Assembly (NCBI GenBank): GCA_910578605.1
Contig: CAJTQG010000002.1
Span: 1-64,000, forward strand
Direction: 5' to 3'
DNA: 64,000 nt
DNA from: an uncultured Lachnospiraceae bacterium
Lineage (GTDB): Bacteria; Bacillota; Clostridia; Lachnospirales; Lachnospiraceae
Shown: one piece after another, positions 8,593 through 17,663 of the stretch
How the letters are laid out: the number at the start of each line of letters is the position of its first letter
Numbering within the stretch: the stretch's first letter is position 1
Notes under the pieces: generated by a model
Told to the model about the DNA's origin: nothing
The model's database searches: none
The model's input: only the letters and a program-made list of their open reading frames with translations
Program-made: the position numbers and the translations under genes

Positions 8593-10467
8593 TCAAGCTT
8601 CCTCTTGGTAATACTGTGCCTGTGCGTTCCACATTTCATAGTATTTTCCCTGCACATCCTGTAATAATTCCTGGTGAGTTCCGCTCTGTACCAGCCTTCC
8701 CTCATGGAACACAGCTATCTTCTCACAAAACCGGCAGGATGCCAATCTATGGGAAATATAAATTGCGGTTTTACTGCCCACTATCTTATCAAAACTAGTA
8801 TAAATCTCATATTCCGACAGAGGGTCCAATGCCGCAGTTGGCTCATCCAACAACACAAAAGGAGCATCCTTGTATATTGCCCTGGCGATGGCAATTTTTT
8901 GCGCCTCCCCCCCTGAAATCTCCACTCCGTCGTCCTCATAATCCTTATACAAAAAAGTATCTGTCCCCCTCTCCAATTTTGCAAACCGCTCTCCAAATCC
9001 GGCCGCCTTTAGACATTTTTTTACTCTTTCCCTGTCATACTGATTTGACACTGCCACATTTTCCCCTAAAGAAAAGGAAAATAGCTGATAATCCTGAAAT
9101 ACAACGGCAAACAACTTGCTGTACTCATCATGCTTAAACTTTTTGATGTTAACGCCATTTAACAAAATTTCTCCCTCATCCGGGTCATACAGGCGGCAGA
9201 GCAGCTTAATCATTGTAGTTTTTCCCGAGCCGTTCATTCCCACAATGGCCAGCTTTTCTCCTATATTTAAGGTTATGGAAAAATGTCTCAGGGCATATTG
9301 CTTTGACTGGGGATACCGAAAGGACACATCTCTAAACTCAATTGTATACTCGTTATCACTGCGCTTTTCCACCGGCAGTTTTCCCTTATACATATCATCG
9401 CATAAATCCAGCAAATCCAATGTGCTTGCCGCCTGTCTAGAACTGATTGACAGCATAGAAATACCGTTAATAAGCCCCTGTACATCCATAAAAATATTCC
9501 GCAGGCAGGCCGCCATCTTCACTACATTTCCAATAGAAAGCAGATGGGAAAATGCTAATATTCCCACTACAAAGTAAGAACCCGCCTCTAGTATTCCCTT
9601 GCTAAAGCTCCCATAAAAGCCTGACATTCCGCTTGATTTCGCCGCAAAATTCAGATTTTTTTCATTATCCCTTGAATGGTTTTTGCCTATGGTCCAATGC
9701 CAAAGCAGCCTATACCCTCTGTACAAACGTATATCCTTACCATTTTGATAGGAAAACCCGTCCCCTGTAGCCCAATCCCATGTAGCACCTATATTTTCCT
9801 TTCTCTTCTCATCTTCCGTTTCTCTGTAATACATAAACTGATTCACATACCTTTGATAATGATTAGAAAGCTTTTGTGCCGCCAAAAAAACAACCAATAT
9901 ACAGAGCAGAATAAACCCTAACATATAATTGCCTGACTTCCATATATAGTAAAACACCGATGCCCCTATGGCAATGGCAAACACCAAATGAAAACAAGTG
10001 TACAGTACGCCGTTGACCTGCCAAAATATAGAGTAAAGCCCTGCGCCCCAGTTCATATCCGCTCTGATTTTATCCTTTAAATCTTTTACCCTAGGGCTGT
10101 CTATCCATGTATAATCCATCTGCAGCATTTTCTGCTCTACCACACACTCATACATTTGATAGGTTGTCTCCTTTCTCACCTCCAGATGGTTCCACACAAT
10201 GCTGGCAATAAAATGAAGCAGAAACACAAAAACGGTAGTGGCTGCCGCCACTGTAAATATATGTTCGAAGCCTTTTTTCGCCAACATGGCATCTAATATA
10301 TAAGCAGATAAAATAAGCTCTATATAGGGAACAATTACATTGATTATATGAACAATGCAGGCAGTGAAAAAATAAGTTTTATCCAAAGCTGCCACCATCT
10401 TTAAAATTCTCTTTATATGTTTTATGTTTTCTCTTAAAGGCAGCTTACTCGTCAAATCGTTTTCCAT
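8593..10467 (-). CDS. ABC exporter half-transporter (membrane domain plus ATPase), second subunit
   Basis: A 624-residue type IV ABC exporter: six membrane segments over residues 25-330, then an ATPase with Walker A GMNGSGKTT, a divergent signature ISGGEAQK, and Walker B FVLLDEPTAALDP. It is expected to pair with the product of the preceding gene, whose signature LSGGQQQR is canonical; unequal signatures are usual in heterodimeric exporters. An open frame begins at 10518, overlapping the stop of the preceding gene, but the only good ribosome binding site (AAAGGA) fits ATG 10467. Substrate unknown; drugs, peptides and lipids are all possible. Confidence 0.85.
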   Translation of the reverse strand: MENDLTSKLPLRENIKHIKRILKMVAALDKTYFFTACIVHIINVIVPYIELILSAYILDAMLAKKGFEHIFTVAAATTVFVFLLHFIASIVWNHLEVRKETTYQMYECVVEQKMLQMDYTWIDSPRVKDLKDKIRADMNWGAGLYSIFWQVNGVLYTCFHLVFAIAIGASVFYYIWKSGNYMLGFILLCILVVFLAAQKLSNHYQRYVNQFMYYRETEDEKRKENIGATWDWATGDGFSYQNGKDIRLYRGYRLLWHWTIGKNHSRDNEKNLNFAAKSSGMSGFYGSFSKGILEAGSYFVVGILAFSHLLSIGNVVKMAACLRNIFMDVQGLINGISMLSISSRQAASTLDLLDLCDDMYKGKLPVEKRSDNEYTIEFRDVSFRYPQSKQYALRHFSITLNIGEKLAIVGMNGSGKTTMIKLLCRLYDPDEGEILLNGVNIKKFKHDEYSKLFAVVFQDYQLFSFSLGENVAVSNQYDRERVKKCLKAAGFGERFAKLERGTDTFLYKDYEDDGVEISGGEAQKIAIARAIYKDAPFVLLDEPTAALDPLSEYEIYTSFDKIVGSKTAIYISHRLASCRFCEKIAVFHEGRLVQSGTHQELLQDVQGKYYEMWNAQAQYYQEEA

Positions 10468-10517
10468 TTTCATCCATCCTTTCTTTAATTTTGATTTTGC
10501 ACCACTATTTTTCATCA

Positions 10518-12353
10518 CTATTTTTTATCACTGTAATAATCACTCTGCACCTGATACATTTTGGCGTAAGCCCCGCCCTTTTCCATCAATTCACTGTGAG
10601 TTCCCATCTCCACAATTTTTCCCTGCTCAATCATCACGATTCTATCGGAGAATCTTGTACTGGCAAGACGATGGGAGATAAAAACAGCAGTTTTATTCTC
10701 CGTATATTTTTGATACTGCTCATACACTTGACTTTCCGCAATTGGATCTAAAGCGGCAGTAGGTTCATCCAATACCAATATTGGTCCATCCTTGTACAGC
10801 GCTCTCGCCAGTAGCAGTCTTTGCTGCTGCCCTCCTGACAACTCCACTCCGCTTTTTAAAATTACCTTTGTCAAAAAAGTATCTAGGGTAATATCCTTTT
10901 CCAAAAACATATCTTTCAGTCCCGCCTTCTCTATGGCAAGCCATGCTCTGTCCCTGTCTATAAAGCCCTCTGCATCCATTCCTATATTCTCTCCTATAGA
11001 AATAGGCATAATGAGCTGCTCCTGAAACACTACAGAAAATAAATTGTACCACTCTCCCTTTGGAAAATGTCTCCTATCCACCCCGTTAATCAGTATATTT
11101 CCCTCCTCCGGTTCACTGATTCCGCATAGAAGCTTTACAAAAGTAGTCTTTCCCGCACCGTTTACTCCAACAAGAGCAATCTTCTCTCCCGCCTCTATCT
11201 TCAAATTAAAATGCTCAAACACTTTGATTTGCTTTGTACTCTCTTCTTTTCCTTCCTCTAACTCCTCCTCATAGGAAAAGCTTACATCCTGAAATTCAAT
11301 AGAATAAGGCATTTCCAATTCTCTCACATGTCTGTTTCCATTTTCCATATCCTCCTCTGAAAGTTCCATATAGGTGCGGAAATAATCCGTTGCATTTCCC
11401 GCCGCTCTCAGCTGTCCCACACATTCTACTATTCCAGTGACAAAGGCCGAAAATCCTGTAATGGCTCCAAAATATAATACAAATTCACTGGCAGTTACAT
11501 TTCCACATGTTGTCTGATAAATCAAAAATCCATAGGCACATAAATCCCGAATCATAGCCGTAAAAAAGCTTAACTGCTCCTGCCATGCGTTTCTTCTATA
11601 TATCCTTTTATTTAACTCCTTTCCCTGTCCGATTACCTTATCCTTAATTCCTATAAGCCAAGAACTCATTCCAAAAATGCGTACATCCTTTGCCGCTCTT
11701 GTATCCCCCAAGGCAGATTTCACATAATAAAATCTCCTGTTGATATATGCCTCCTCCTCCCTCACACTTTCCCTGTACTTAATATTAAGAGACACCCACA
11801 GACAGTTTAACAGGGACAGCCCGATTAACAGCCCGATTATCCAAACACTCAACGTGCCCAGAACTGTGGAATACAAAAAGAAGCATATTACATTAGTGGA
11901 CAGCTCAATGGATACTCGCAAAGTGGTGGAGGCAGCCGACATATCTCCCATTAAAACGGCATCCAATGCCTTCTCATATACAATTTTACCTTTTCCCGAT
12001 TCTGGTATGCTATAGGGAACATGCAGGCTTTTTAAAAAAAGCTCAGCTATAATATCTGTTCTACAGGCATTGGCTATATAATATTTCCCATTTTCGGTAG
12101 CTGCCTCCATACTGTAAACGGCAGTGGAAAGTAAGGCAAACAAGCCTAACACCAACGCAAATCTCTCTGTCGTCACTCCCTTCTGCAGCATATCCAATGT
12201 AACCATTGGCAGATAAATTCCAATCAAAGGCGCCCCACAGGAAAAAATAATTTGAAAAACGCTCATCACAATAATGCTTTTATTCATTTTATAATAGTAC
12301 CGAAGCCAATAAAAAACATTGCCCGGCAATGAATAGTGTTTCGTTTCATCCAT
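10518..12353 (-). CDS. ABC exporter half-transporter (membrane domain plus ATPase), first subunit
   Basis: A 611-residue ABC exporter subunit. Membrane segments occupy about residues 20-320; the ATPase domain carries Walker A GVNGAGKTT, signature LSGGQQQR and Walker B ILVLDEPTAALDP. TTGGAGGAGA just upstream fixes the start at ATG 12353; the longer frame from a TTG at 12368 uses the ribosome binding site as coding sequence and is unlikely. It sits immediately before its partner gene (8593-10467). It also lies downstream of a GHKL kinase and LytTR regulator, though a strong terminator separates them, so control by that system is possible but would need its own promoter or read-through. Confidence 0.86.
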   Translation of the reverse strand: MDETKHYSLPGNVFYWLRYYYKMNKSIIVMSVFQIIFSCGAPLIGIYLPMVTLDMLQKGVTTERFALVLGLFALLSTAVYSMEAATENGKYYIANACRTDIIAELFLKSLHVPYSIPESGKGKIVYEKALDAVLMGDMSAASTTLRVSIELSTNVICFFLYSTVLGTLSVWIIGLLIGLSLLNCLWVSLNIKYRESVREEEAYINRRFYYVKSALGDTRAAKDVRIFGMSSWLIGIKDKVIGQGKELNKRIYRRNAWQEQLSFFTAMIRDLCAYGFLIYQTTCGNVTASEFVLYFGAITGFSAFVTGIVECVGQLRAAGNATDYFRTYMELSEEDMENGNRHVRELEMPYSIEFQDVSFSYEEELEEGKEESTKQIKVFEHFNLKIEAGEKIALVGVNGAGKTTFVKLLCGISEPEEGNILINGVDRRHFPKGEWYNLFSVVFQEQLIMPISIGENIGMDAEGFIDRDRAWLAIEKAGLKDMFLEKDITLDTFLTKVILKSGVELSGGQQQRLLLARALYKDGPILVLDEPTAALDPIAESQVYEQYQKYTENKTAVFISHRLASTRFSDRIVMIEQGKIVEMGTHSELMEKGGAYAKMYQVQSDYYSDKK

Positions 12354-12442
12354 AAAAATCTCCTCCAAATCTGCAAAATACTATCATACTTACTGCTTGC
12401 TTCTATTTTATCTTATCACATAAACTCTAAAAAAAAGAAAAA

Positions 12443-12468
12443 GTGCACGAATGGTCTTCCTCGTGCAC
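12443..12468 (-). terminator. intrinsic terminator after the GHKL kinase gene
   Basis: A perfect 8-bp stem (GTGCACGA / TCGTGCAC) with a 10-base loop, followed on the minus strand by an almost uninterrupted run of T (12442 down to 12427). It separates the kinase gene from the ABC exporter pair and either ends the upstream operon or acts as an attenuator. Confidence 0.85.
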
Positions 12469-12484
12469 AAATGGTTCTTCTATT

Positions 12485-13216
12485 CTACAGCGGCAGCATA
12501 ATTTCTGTAGCAAATACCCCCTCCTCGTTCTGTCTCTCCAAATATCCGTCATATTTTTTTACAACATTATCCATGCGCATAAGCCCAAAACCATGATGTT
12601 TTCCGCTTTTTGTAGATAAGTACCTTTTTCCTCTCCTTGTGAGCTTATTATTGACTGCATTCATCACATAGATATAAAGCTGTCCTTTTAAAATATCAAT
12701 ATATACCCGTATAAATCTCTCTTCCTCCTGCACCTTATCGCATGCCTCCATGGCATTATCCATAAGATTGCCCAGAATAATGCTTAAGTCCACCTCCGAA
12801 ATATTCAGTTTCTTTGGAACAATTGCTTTGGCAGATATCTGTATCTTTTTTGATTTTGCCAGAGACAGCTTGCTGTTTAATATGGCATCTATCATAACAT
12901 TACCTGTCTTAAGCACTGTGTCTACATTGGTGAGGTCCTTATCCAATTCTCCTAGATAATCGGAAAGCTTATCCAATTCATCCATTGCCAAATATGCCTT
13001 CATTGTCTGGATATGATTGCGGTAGTCATGCCGCCAGCCTCTTGTCTGCTGGTACATATGCCATACCTCTTCACAGTGCTTTTCCATCAAATCACTTTGA
13101 TATGCCCCAATTTTCCTGTCTACCAATTTTATCATATAACTTCTGATTCCTATGACTGTCAGCGTCAGCAAAACCAAACATATGAAAACACATAACACTA
13201 AAGCATAAATATTCAC
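12485..13216 (-). CDS. short GHKL sensor histidine kinase (AgrC/VirS-like)
   Basis: Autokinase partner of the LytTR regulator encoded just upstream. Only about 243 residues: a single N-terminal membrane segment (about 5-25), a phospho-acceptor helix with RHDYRNH (about residue 65), and a GHKL ATPase domain with an N-box NLMDNAMEAC and a GFGLMRM G-box. It lacks the multi-pass sensor region of AgrC, so its signal probably comes from a partner membrane protein, such as one of the neighbouring transporters. An ATG at 13225 sits directly on the AGGAG site; GTG 13216, nine bases after GGAG, is better spaced and puts the membrane segment at the very N-terminus. Confidence 0.82.
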   Translation of the reverse strand: MNIYALVLCVFICLVLLTLTVIGIRSYMIKLVDRKIGAYQSDLMEKHCEEVWHMYQQTRGWRHDYRNHIQTMKAYLAMDELDKLSDYLGELDKDLTNVDTVLKTGNVMIDAILNSKLSLAKSKKIQISAKAIVPKKLNISEVDLSIILGNLMDNAMEACDKVQEEERFIRVYIDILKGQLYIYVMNAVNNKLTRRGKRYLSTKSGKHHGFGLMRMDNVVKKYDGYLERQNEEGVFATEIMLPL

Positions 13217-13228
13217 AGCCTGCATCTC

Positions 13229-13945
13229 CTATCCGGAAAATCTTCTATGATAGTATTGAATAAATTTTTGATTGACCTGCCGGTACATTCTGCGGCTGAC
13301 AGGAGCAGTGCTCCCATCATCAAAATAAACATCTGTCTTATCAATTTTGTGAATATTTCTAATTCCTGCAAGATAAGACCTATGACATTTCACAAAGCTT
13401 AAGGGAAGTAGCTGTTCCTCCATCCAAGTCATATTTTCTTTCACCGTCAAAAATGGCTTGCCCTGGATTTTCACAATACATCCATGCCCCTTGGCCTCCA
13501 CATAGTTGATATCTCTTATATGGATTTTTATAGTTACATCACCAGTGTGCACTAACAGATACTCCTCCGTCTTTGTCCTATGAGCAGCCTTCTCCATACA
13601 AGCATACACCTTTTCTTTATCCAAGGGCTTTATAAGATAATGCATTGCCTCCACCTCATAGCCCTCCTGCATATAATCCGTTATTCCTGTAGTAAAGACA
13701 AACACAATCTCCTGATTTTTCTGCCGAATTATCTTTGCCATTTCCATTCCGTTCATTTCCGGCATTTGTATATCAATAAACAATACATCAAAATCTTGGT
13801 TTTCATCAAATACAAACAAAAACTGCTTTGCACTCTTGTACTGCTCTATATGACAAGCCATTCCCTTGTCCTTCCCCCACTCCTCTATATAAGAGCAAAG
13901 GAGCTGTCCATGGGATGCCTCATCTTCTATTATTGCGATTCTCAT
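13229..13945 (-). CDS. LytTR-family response regulator
   Basis: A 238-residue response regulator. Residues 1-120 are a receiver domain with the phospho-acceptor Asp in FIDIQMPEMNG (about residue 58) and the conserved Lys in LIKPLDK; residues about 135-235 form a LytTR DNA-binding domain (motifs YVEAKGHGC and FVKCHRSYLAGIRNI). AAAGGA lies 3 bases before the ATG, and the gene starts only 6 bases after the amino-acid transporter ATPase gene, so they are probably cotranscribed. It is followed within a few bases by the short kinase gene. Confidence 0.88.
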   Translation of the reverse strand: MRIAIIEDEASHGQLLCSYIEEWGKDKGMACHIEQYKSAKQFLFVFDENQDFDVLFIDIQMPEMNGMEMAKIIRQKNQEIVFVFTTGITDYMQEGYEVEAMHYLIKPLDKEKVYACMEKAAHRTKTEEYLLVHTGDVTIKIHIRDINYVEAKGHGCIVKIQGKPFLTVKENMTWMEEQLLPLSFVKCHRSYLAGIRNIHKIDKTDVYFDDGSTAPVSRRMYRQVNQKFIQYYHRRFSG

Positions 13946-13951
13946 AATCCT

Positions 13952-14713
13952 TTATACCTGCAATTTTCTTAGAAAAGCCTTTGTTCTCTCATTTTTCGGG
14001 TTGGTCAAAACCTCCTGGGGTGTGCCCTCCTCCTGCACCATTCCCTCATCCATAAATATGACTCTATCAGAAACTGCTCCTGCAAATTCAATCTCGTGGG
14101 TTACTACTACCATCGTCATATTTTCTGATGCCAGCTGCTTCATTACACGCAATATTTCCGATGTGATTTCTGGATCTAATGCAGAGGTAGGCTCATCAAA
14201 ATATAATATTTTCGGGTGAAGTGCTAAAGCCCTGGCAATGGCAACTCTCTGCTGCTGTCCTCCTGAGAGCTGACAGGGATAAGCCTTCTCCTTTTCCTCT
14301 AAACCTACTTTTTTTAACAGCCCTCTTGCCTCCCTGTAAACCTCCTCCTTATCTCTCTTTTGAATATGAATAGGAGCATCGGTCACATTTTTTATCACAT
14401 TAAAATGAGGAAACAAGTTAAAATTTTGAAATACTAAACCAAAATTCATAATAAACTGCCTCAGCTGCTTTTTGTGAGGATATACAGCTTTCCTTGTCTC
14501 GCTGCTCCCAACAACTTCCTCCCCCACATAGGATATATTTCCCTCATCTATCTTCTCCAAAAATGTGGCACAGCGAAGCAAGGTTGATTTACCAGAACCA
14601 GAAGGACCGATAATAGATACCACCTCCCCCTCCTTAACAGATAAATTAATATCCTGCAGCACTGTTTTATCTCCAAAGCTTTTCTTAATATGCTTCATTT
14701 GCAAAATGTCCAT
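13952..14713 (-). CDS. polar amino-acid ABC transporter ATP-binding protein (GlnQ-like)
   Basis: A 253-residue cytoplasmic ATPase energising amino-acid uptake. Motifs: Walker A GPSGSGKSTLL, signature LSGGQQQRVAIARAL, Walker B ILYFDEPTSALDPE, and the H-loop VTHEIEFA. Length and sequence match GlnQ/ArtM-type proteins. A GAGAGGA site precedes ATG 14713. The gene follows the fused binding-protein/permease gene by 63 bp and precedes the LytTR regulator by 6 bp, suggesting one operon of transporter plus two-component system. Confidence 0.9.
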   Translation of the reverse strand: MDILQMKHIKKSFGDKTVLQDINLSVKEGEVVSIIGPSGSGKSTLLRCATFLEKIDEGNISYVGEEVVGSSETRKAVYPHKKQLRQFIMNFGLVFQNFNLFPHFNVIKNVTDAPIHIQKRDKEEVYREARGLLKKVGLEEKEKAYPCQLSGGQQQRVAIARALALHPKILYFDEPTSALDPEITSEILRVMKQLASENMTMVVVTHEIEFAGAVSDRVIFMDEGMVQEEGTPQEVLTNPKNERTKAFLRKLQV

Positions 14714-14776
14714 AGCATTTCCTCTCTTTCCTTATTTTCTACAGCTATTCATTCTTAAAAAATCAAAAGACAATCT

Positions 14777-16342
14777 CTATTGATAATAATCTAATTTTTT
14801 CTCAATCAGCTCCATCAAATAAGCCACAATAAAATTAAAGATATAATAGAACACACCAGCTACAAACAAGGGCATTAAAGATGCCTGGGACGCCGCAATC
14901 TGCTTTGCTACTGTAAACATTTCCGTGTAGGCTAAAGCAAAAGCAAGAGATGTATCTTTCACAAGAGTGATAATTTCATTTGTTACAGATGGGAGCACTC
15001 TTTTCACCATCTGGGGAAAAATAATTTTAAAGAAGGTCTGAACTCTATTGTAGCCCATCACCATAGCAGCCTCCCTCTGTCCCTGGGATATGCTTTGAAT
15101 ACCTCCTCGATAAATCTCCGCAAAATAAGCAGCATAATTCAAGGAAAATCCAATAATCACTGCGCAGAACCGATAGGAGTAGGGCGTAGAAATATGAAAT
15201 ACATAGTACGGCGCAAAAAACACTACCAAAAGCTGAAGCATCAGCGGTGTTCCTCTCATAATAGAGATATAGATTTTGGCAATCCACTGCAGCACTTTAA
15301 ATCTTGACATGCGAACAGCACAGAGCAGCAAACCTAAAGGCATGGAAAACAGCAAGGTAAGAACGAAGATTTTCAAGGTCGCCCACATGCCTATGAAAAG
15401 CTGCTTTACAATTTTGCCAATACTTGCTTTTTTATTAGACTGGTTTGATGATGTGCTAGTATCCTCATCAAAATTTTTCTTCTCCAGCTTGCTAGTATCA
15501 ATTTCCGGAACTTGTCCCCCGTCTATATAAGTCTTGTCGTCCAGACTTAGGCATATGCTGTCTGTAAGCTCCCATTTTTTTGCAATGGACTCGTATGTTC
15601 CATCATAGAGCATTTCCAACAGGGTAACCTGCACCTGGTCCCGAAGCTTCGTATTTCCCTTTTTAAAACCAATTCCATATTCCTCAGAGGATAATCTGGC
15701 ATCCAGCATCATAAACACATCTGATTTTCTTGATATCTGATAGGAAGCTACCCCGATATCCATAGCAATAGCATCTACCATACCGCTCTCTAAATTCATA
15801 AACGCAGAATTATAATCTGCCACCTGCTGTAATTCCTTTAGAGATGCTGCCAACTTCTTGTTTTCTTTTGTAGCATTCTCCCCGGTAAGAGCAGCTAAGG
15901 CAGAAGAGTCACTTTGCACAATCACTATCTTTCCTGCCAAATCCGATAATTCCTTAATACCGGAATCCTTTCGCACAATCACCACCTGGGAATTATCAAT
16001 ATAGGGGGTACTCCATGTGTAGTCCTGTTCCCTTCCATTCATGGTAAAACCATTCCAAATACAAGAAAGAGCCCCTGAATCCAGCTCTGAATCTTTAGAA
16101 TCCCATATAATAGGGCGTTTTATCAATTCCCAGTTATTTCTGTTACAGACCTCCTGGGCCAAGTCTAAATCAAATCCTATGTATTCACCATCTTCATCCA
16201 TATAACCGTAAGGCGGAAACTCAGCGTCAAATCCTACAACAAACTGTTCCTTTGCCTCTGCCCTGCATGTGGGCAGCAGCAACAGCAACAGTATAAATGC
16301 TATTATCGTCTGCATTTTAAACCTTTTATTTCTCTTAATCAT
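14777..16342 (-). CDS. fused substrate-binding protein and permease of an amino-acid ABC transporter
   Basis: A 521-residue fusion for polar amino-acid import. Residues 1-28 are a signal sequence; about 30-270 are a type 2 periplasmic-binding fold (motifs FVVGFDAEFPPYGY and YTWSTPYIDNSQVV); a Ser/Asp/Lys-rich linker lies near 275-310; about 315-520 are a His/Glu/Gln-type permease with the EAA loop near YRGGIQSISQGQREAAMVMG. Fusion of receptor and channel is known in Firmicutes and lactic acid bacteria (GlnPQ-type). The ATPase is encoded next. The start at 16342 is behind AAAGGTGAG; Met10 is a possible alternative. Confidence 0.9.
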   Translation of the reverse strand: MIKRNKRFKMQTIIAFILLLLLLPTCRAEAKEQFVVGFDAEFPPYGYMDEDGEYIGFDLDLAQEVCNRNNWELIKRPIIWDSKDSELDSGALSCIWNGFTMNGREQDYTWSTPYIDNSQVVIVRKDSGIKELSDLAGKIVIVQSDSSALAALTGENATKENKKLAASLKELQQVADYNSAFMNLESGMVDAIAMDIGVASYQISRKSDVFMMLDARLSSEEYGIGFKKGNTKLRDQVQVTLLEMLYDGTYESIAKKWELTDSICLSLDDKTYIDGGQVPEIDTSKLEKKNFDEDTSTSSNQSNKKASIGKIVKQLFIGMWATLKIFVLTLLFSMPLGLLLCAVRMSRFKVLQWIAKIYISIMRGTPLMLQLLVVFFAPYYVFHISTPYSYRFCAVIIGFSLNYAAYFAEIYRGGIQSISQGQREAAMVMGYNRVQTFFKIIFPQMVKRVLPSVTNEIITLVKDTSLAFALAYTEMFTVAKQIAASQASLMPLFVAGVFYYIFNFIVAYLMELIEKKLDYYQ

Positions 16343-16428
16343 ATCCTTTTATCTCACCTTTCCTGCGGCGCTGCGCACTTTTTATTTTATTTATCATTTT
16401 TTATTTGCTCTCTTCTCCACTATATCCT

Positions 16429-17322
16429 TTACTTCACCATATTGGAGGCGAATATATCTGCCACCTCACTGATGGAAATATATGCCTTTGGATCTATCTC
16501 ATGGACAATATCCCGCATCTTTCCTACCTGAAATCGATTGACTACAAAATAAATCATCGTCTTTGCAGAATCAGAATAGTATCCCTTTGCATCTAATATG
16601 GTAATTCCATTCTCAAATTCCTCAGACAGACTATCACATATGGGCTCTGGTTTTGTAGTTATAATAAATGCCGCCTTGGAGCGGTCAAAGCCTTCAATAA
16701 AGAAATCCACTGTCTTTAATGCCGCAGCATATGTCACAATGGAATACAAAGGCAATATCCAACTGTGAATGACAAAACCACAAACCACATACAAAATTAC
16801 ATTGTAAATCATCACAAACGTACCTACCGTCAATCCCAATTTTTTTGCAAAAATCACGGCAAATACTTCCATTCCATCCATTGCACCTCCAAATCGTATA
16901 GCTAGTCCGCTCCCTGTTCCTGATATTATTCCTCCAAAAAGGGCACACAAAAACAAATCAGAACCTGCAAGAGGGGAAACTATACTCACATCAACAGGAA
17001 GTATATCTGTGATGAGCCATGCGCAAAGAGAGTAAATCACCACCGTGTAAATAGCATATATGGTAAAGGATTTTCCTTGCTTTTTCAATCCATATAGAAA
17101 TATGGGAATGTTCAGTACAATCAAAATCAAGGACAGGCTGCACCAATGAGGCGTCTGTTGTGCCACTAGCATGGCAGTACCGGAAATACCGCTGTCATAG
17201 AGCTTAACTGGAGATAGAAACACAATGACTCCAAATGCATTGATAATACCTGCTATGGTCAGCAAAATAAAATTTTCCCACTTAACATTGATATTCCATT
17301 TCTCATTCAGCCACTTCAGCAT
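16429..17322 (-). CDS. YitT-family membrane protein (DUF161/DUF2179)
   Basis: A 297-residue integral membrane protein. Five or six membrane segments fill about residues 18-200 (DUF161 region, with FGGAMDGMEVFAV), and the last 80 residues are a small soluble DUF2179 domain (GITILDAKGYYS). Such proteins are widespread in Firmicutes; their transport or sensing role is not established. AAGGAGGAGG immediately before the ATG supports the start. It is upstream of, and on the same strand as, the amino-acid transporter with an 86-bp gap, and has no obvious functional tie to it. Confidence 0.85.
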   Translation of the reverse strand: MLKWLNEKWNINVKWENFILLTIAGIINAFGVIVFLSPVKLYDSGISGTAMLVAQQTPHWCSLSLILIVLNIPIFLYGLKKQGKSFTIYAIYTVVIYSLCAWLITDILPVDVSIVSPLAGSDLFLCALFGGIISGTGSGLAIRFGGAMDGMEVFAVIFAKKLGLTVGTFVMIYNVILYVVCGFVIHSWILPLYSIVTYAAALKTVDFFIEGFDRSKAAFIITTKPEPICDSLSEEFENGITILDAKGYYSDSAKTMIYFVVNRFQVGKMRDIVHEIDPKAYISISEVADIFASNMVK

Positions 17323-17497
17323 ATTTCCTCCTCCTTACTAATTTGGAAATCACATTGTCTTAGACAAAAGATTGCAAAAATTGCAACGCAATGAAGCATC
17401 CTATAAGAGCAAAATACTTGTTAACCCCAATGTCATTTTATTCTATCATACAAGAAGAAATCTAGCAAGCAACATTCCTTCACATCAAAAATGCCAC

Positions 17498-17614
17498 AAA
17501 AAAAGAGCTGTCCCATTAAGGGAATGCTTCACCACATATAATTCCATTACCATAGAGCATGAAATCCTTTTCTATATTTGGTGAATATTCTCTTATTGCA
17601 ACAGCTCAAAAAAA
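17498..17614. repeat. rod-like imperfect palindrome, possible small RNA or MITE-like element
   Basis: About 103 bp (17505-17607) folds almost completely on itself. From outside in: GAGCTGT / ACAGCTC, a 9-10-bp arm around TTAAGGGAAT / ATTCTCTTA, TTCACC / GGTGAA, then ATATA / TATAT and TTCCAT / ATGAAA. Runs of seven A flank it on both sides (17498-17504 and 17608-17614), so the minus-strand transcript would end in a T tract like an intrinsic terminator. It lies about 57 bp after the stop of the lipoprotein gene. It may be that gene's terminator, a processed 3-prime RNA, or a small palindromic mobile element. Confidence 0.55.
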
Positions 17615-17663
17615 CAAATATTCCTTATGATTGCAGCACTATCCCACTGCTGCCTATCACTGT

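Noticed and set aside
13229..16342. Prophage or integrative element as origin of the mixed transporter/two-component cluster
   Set aside because: No integrase, relaxase, transposase, att-like repeats or shift in base composition is visible.
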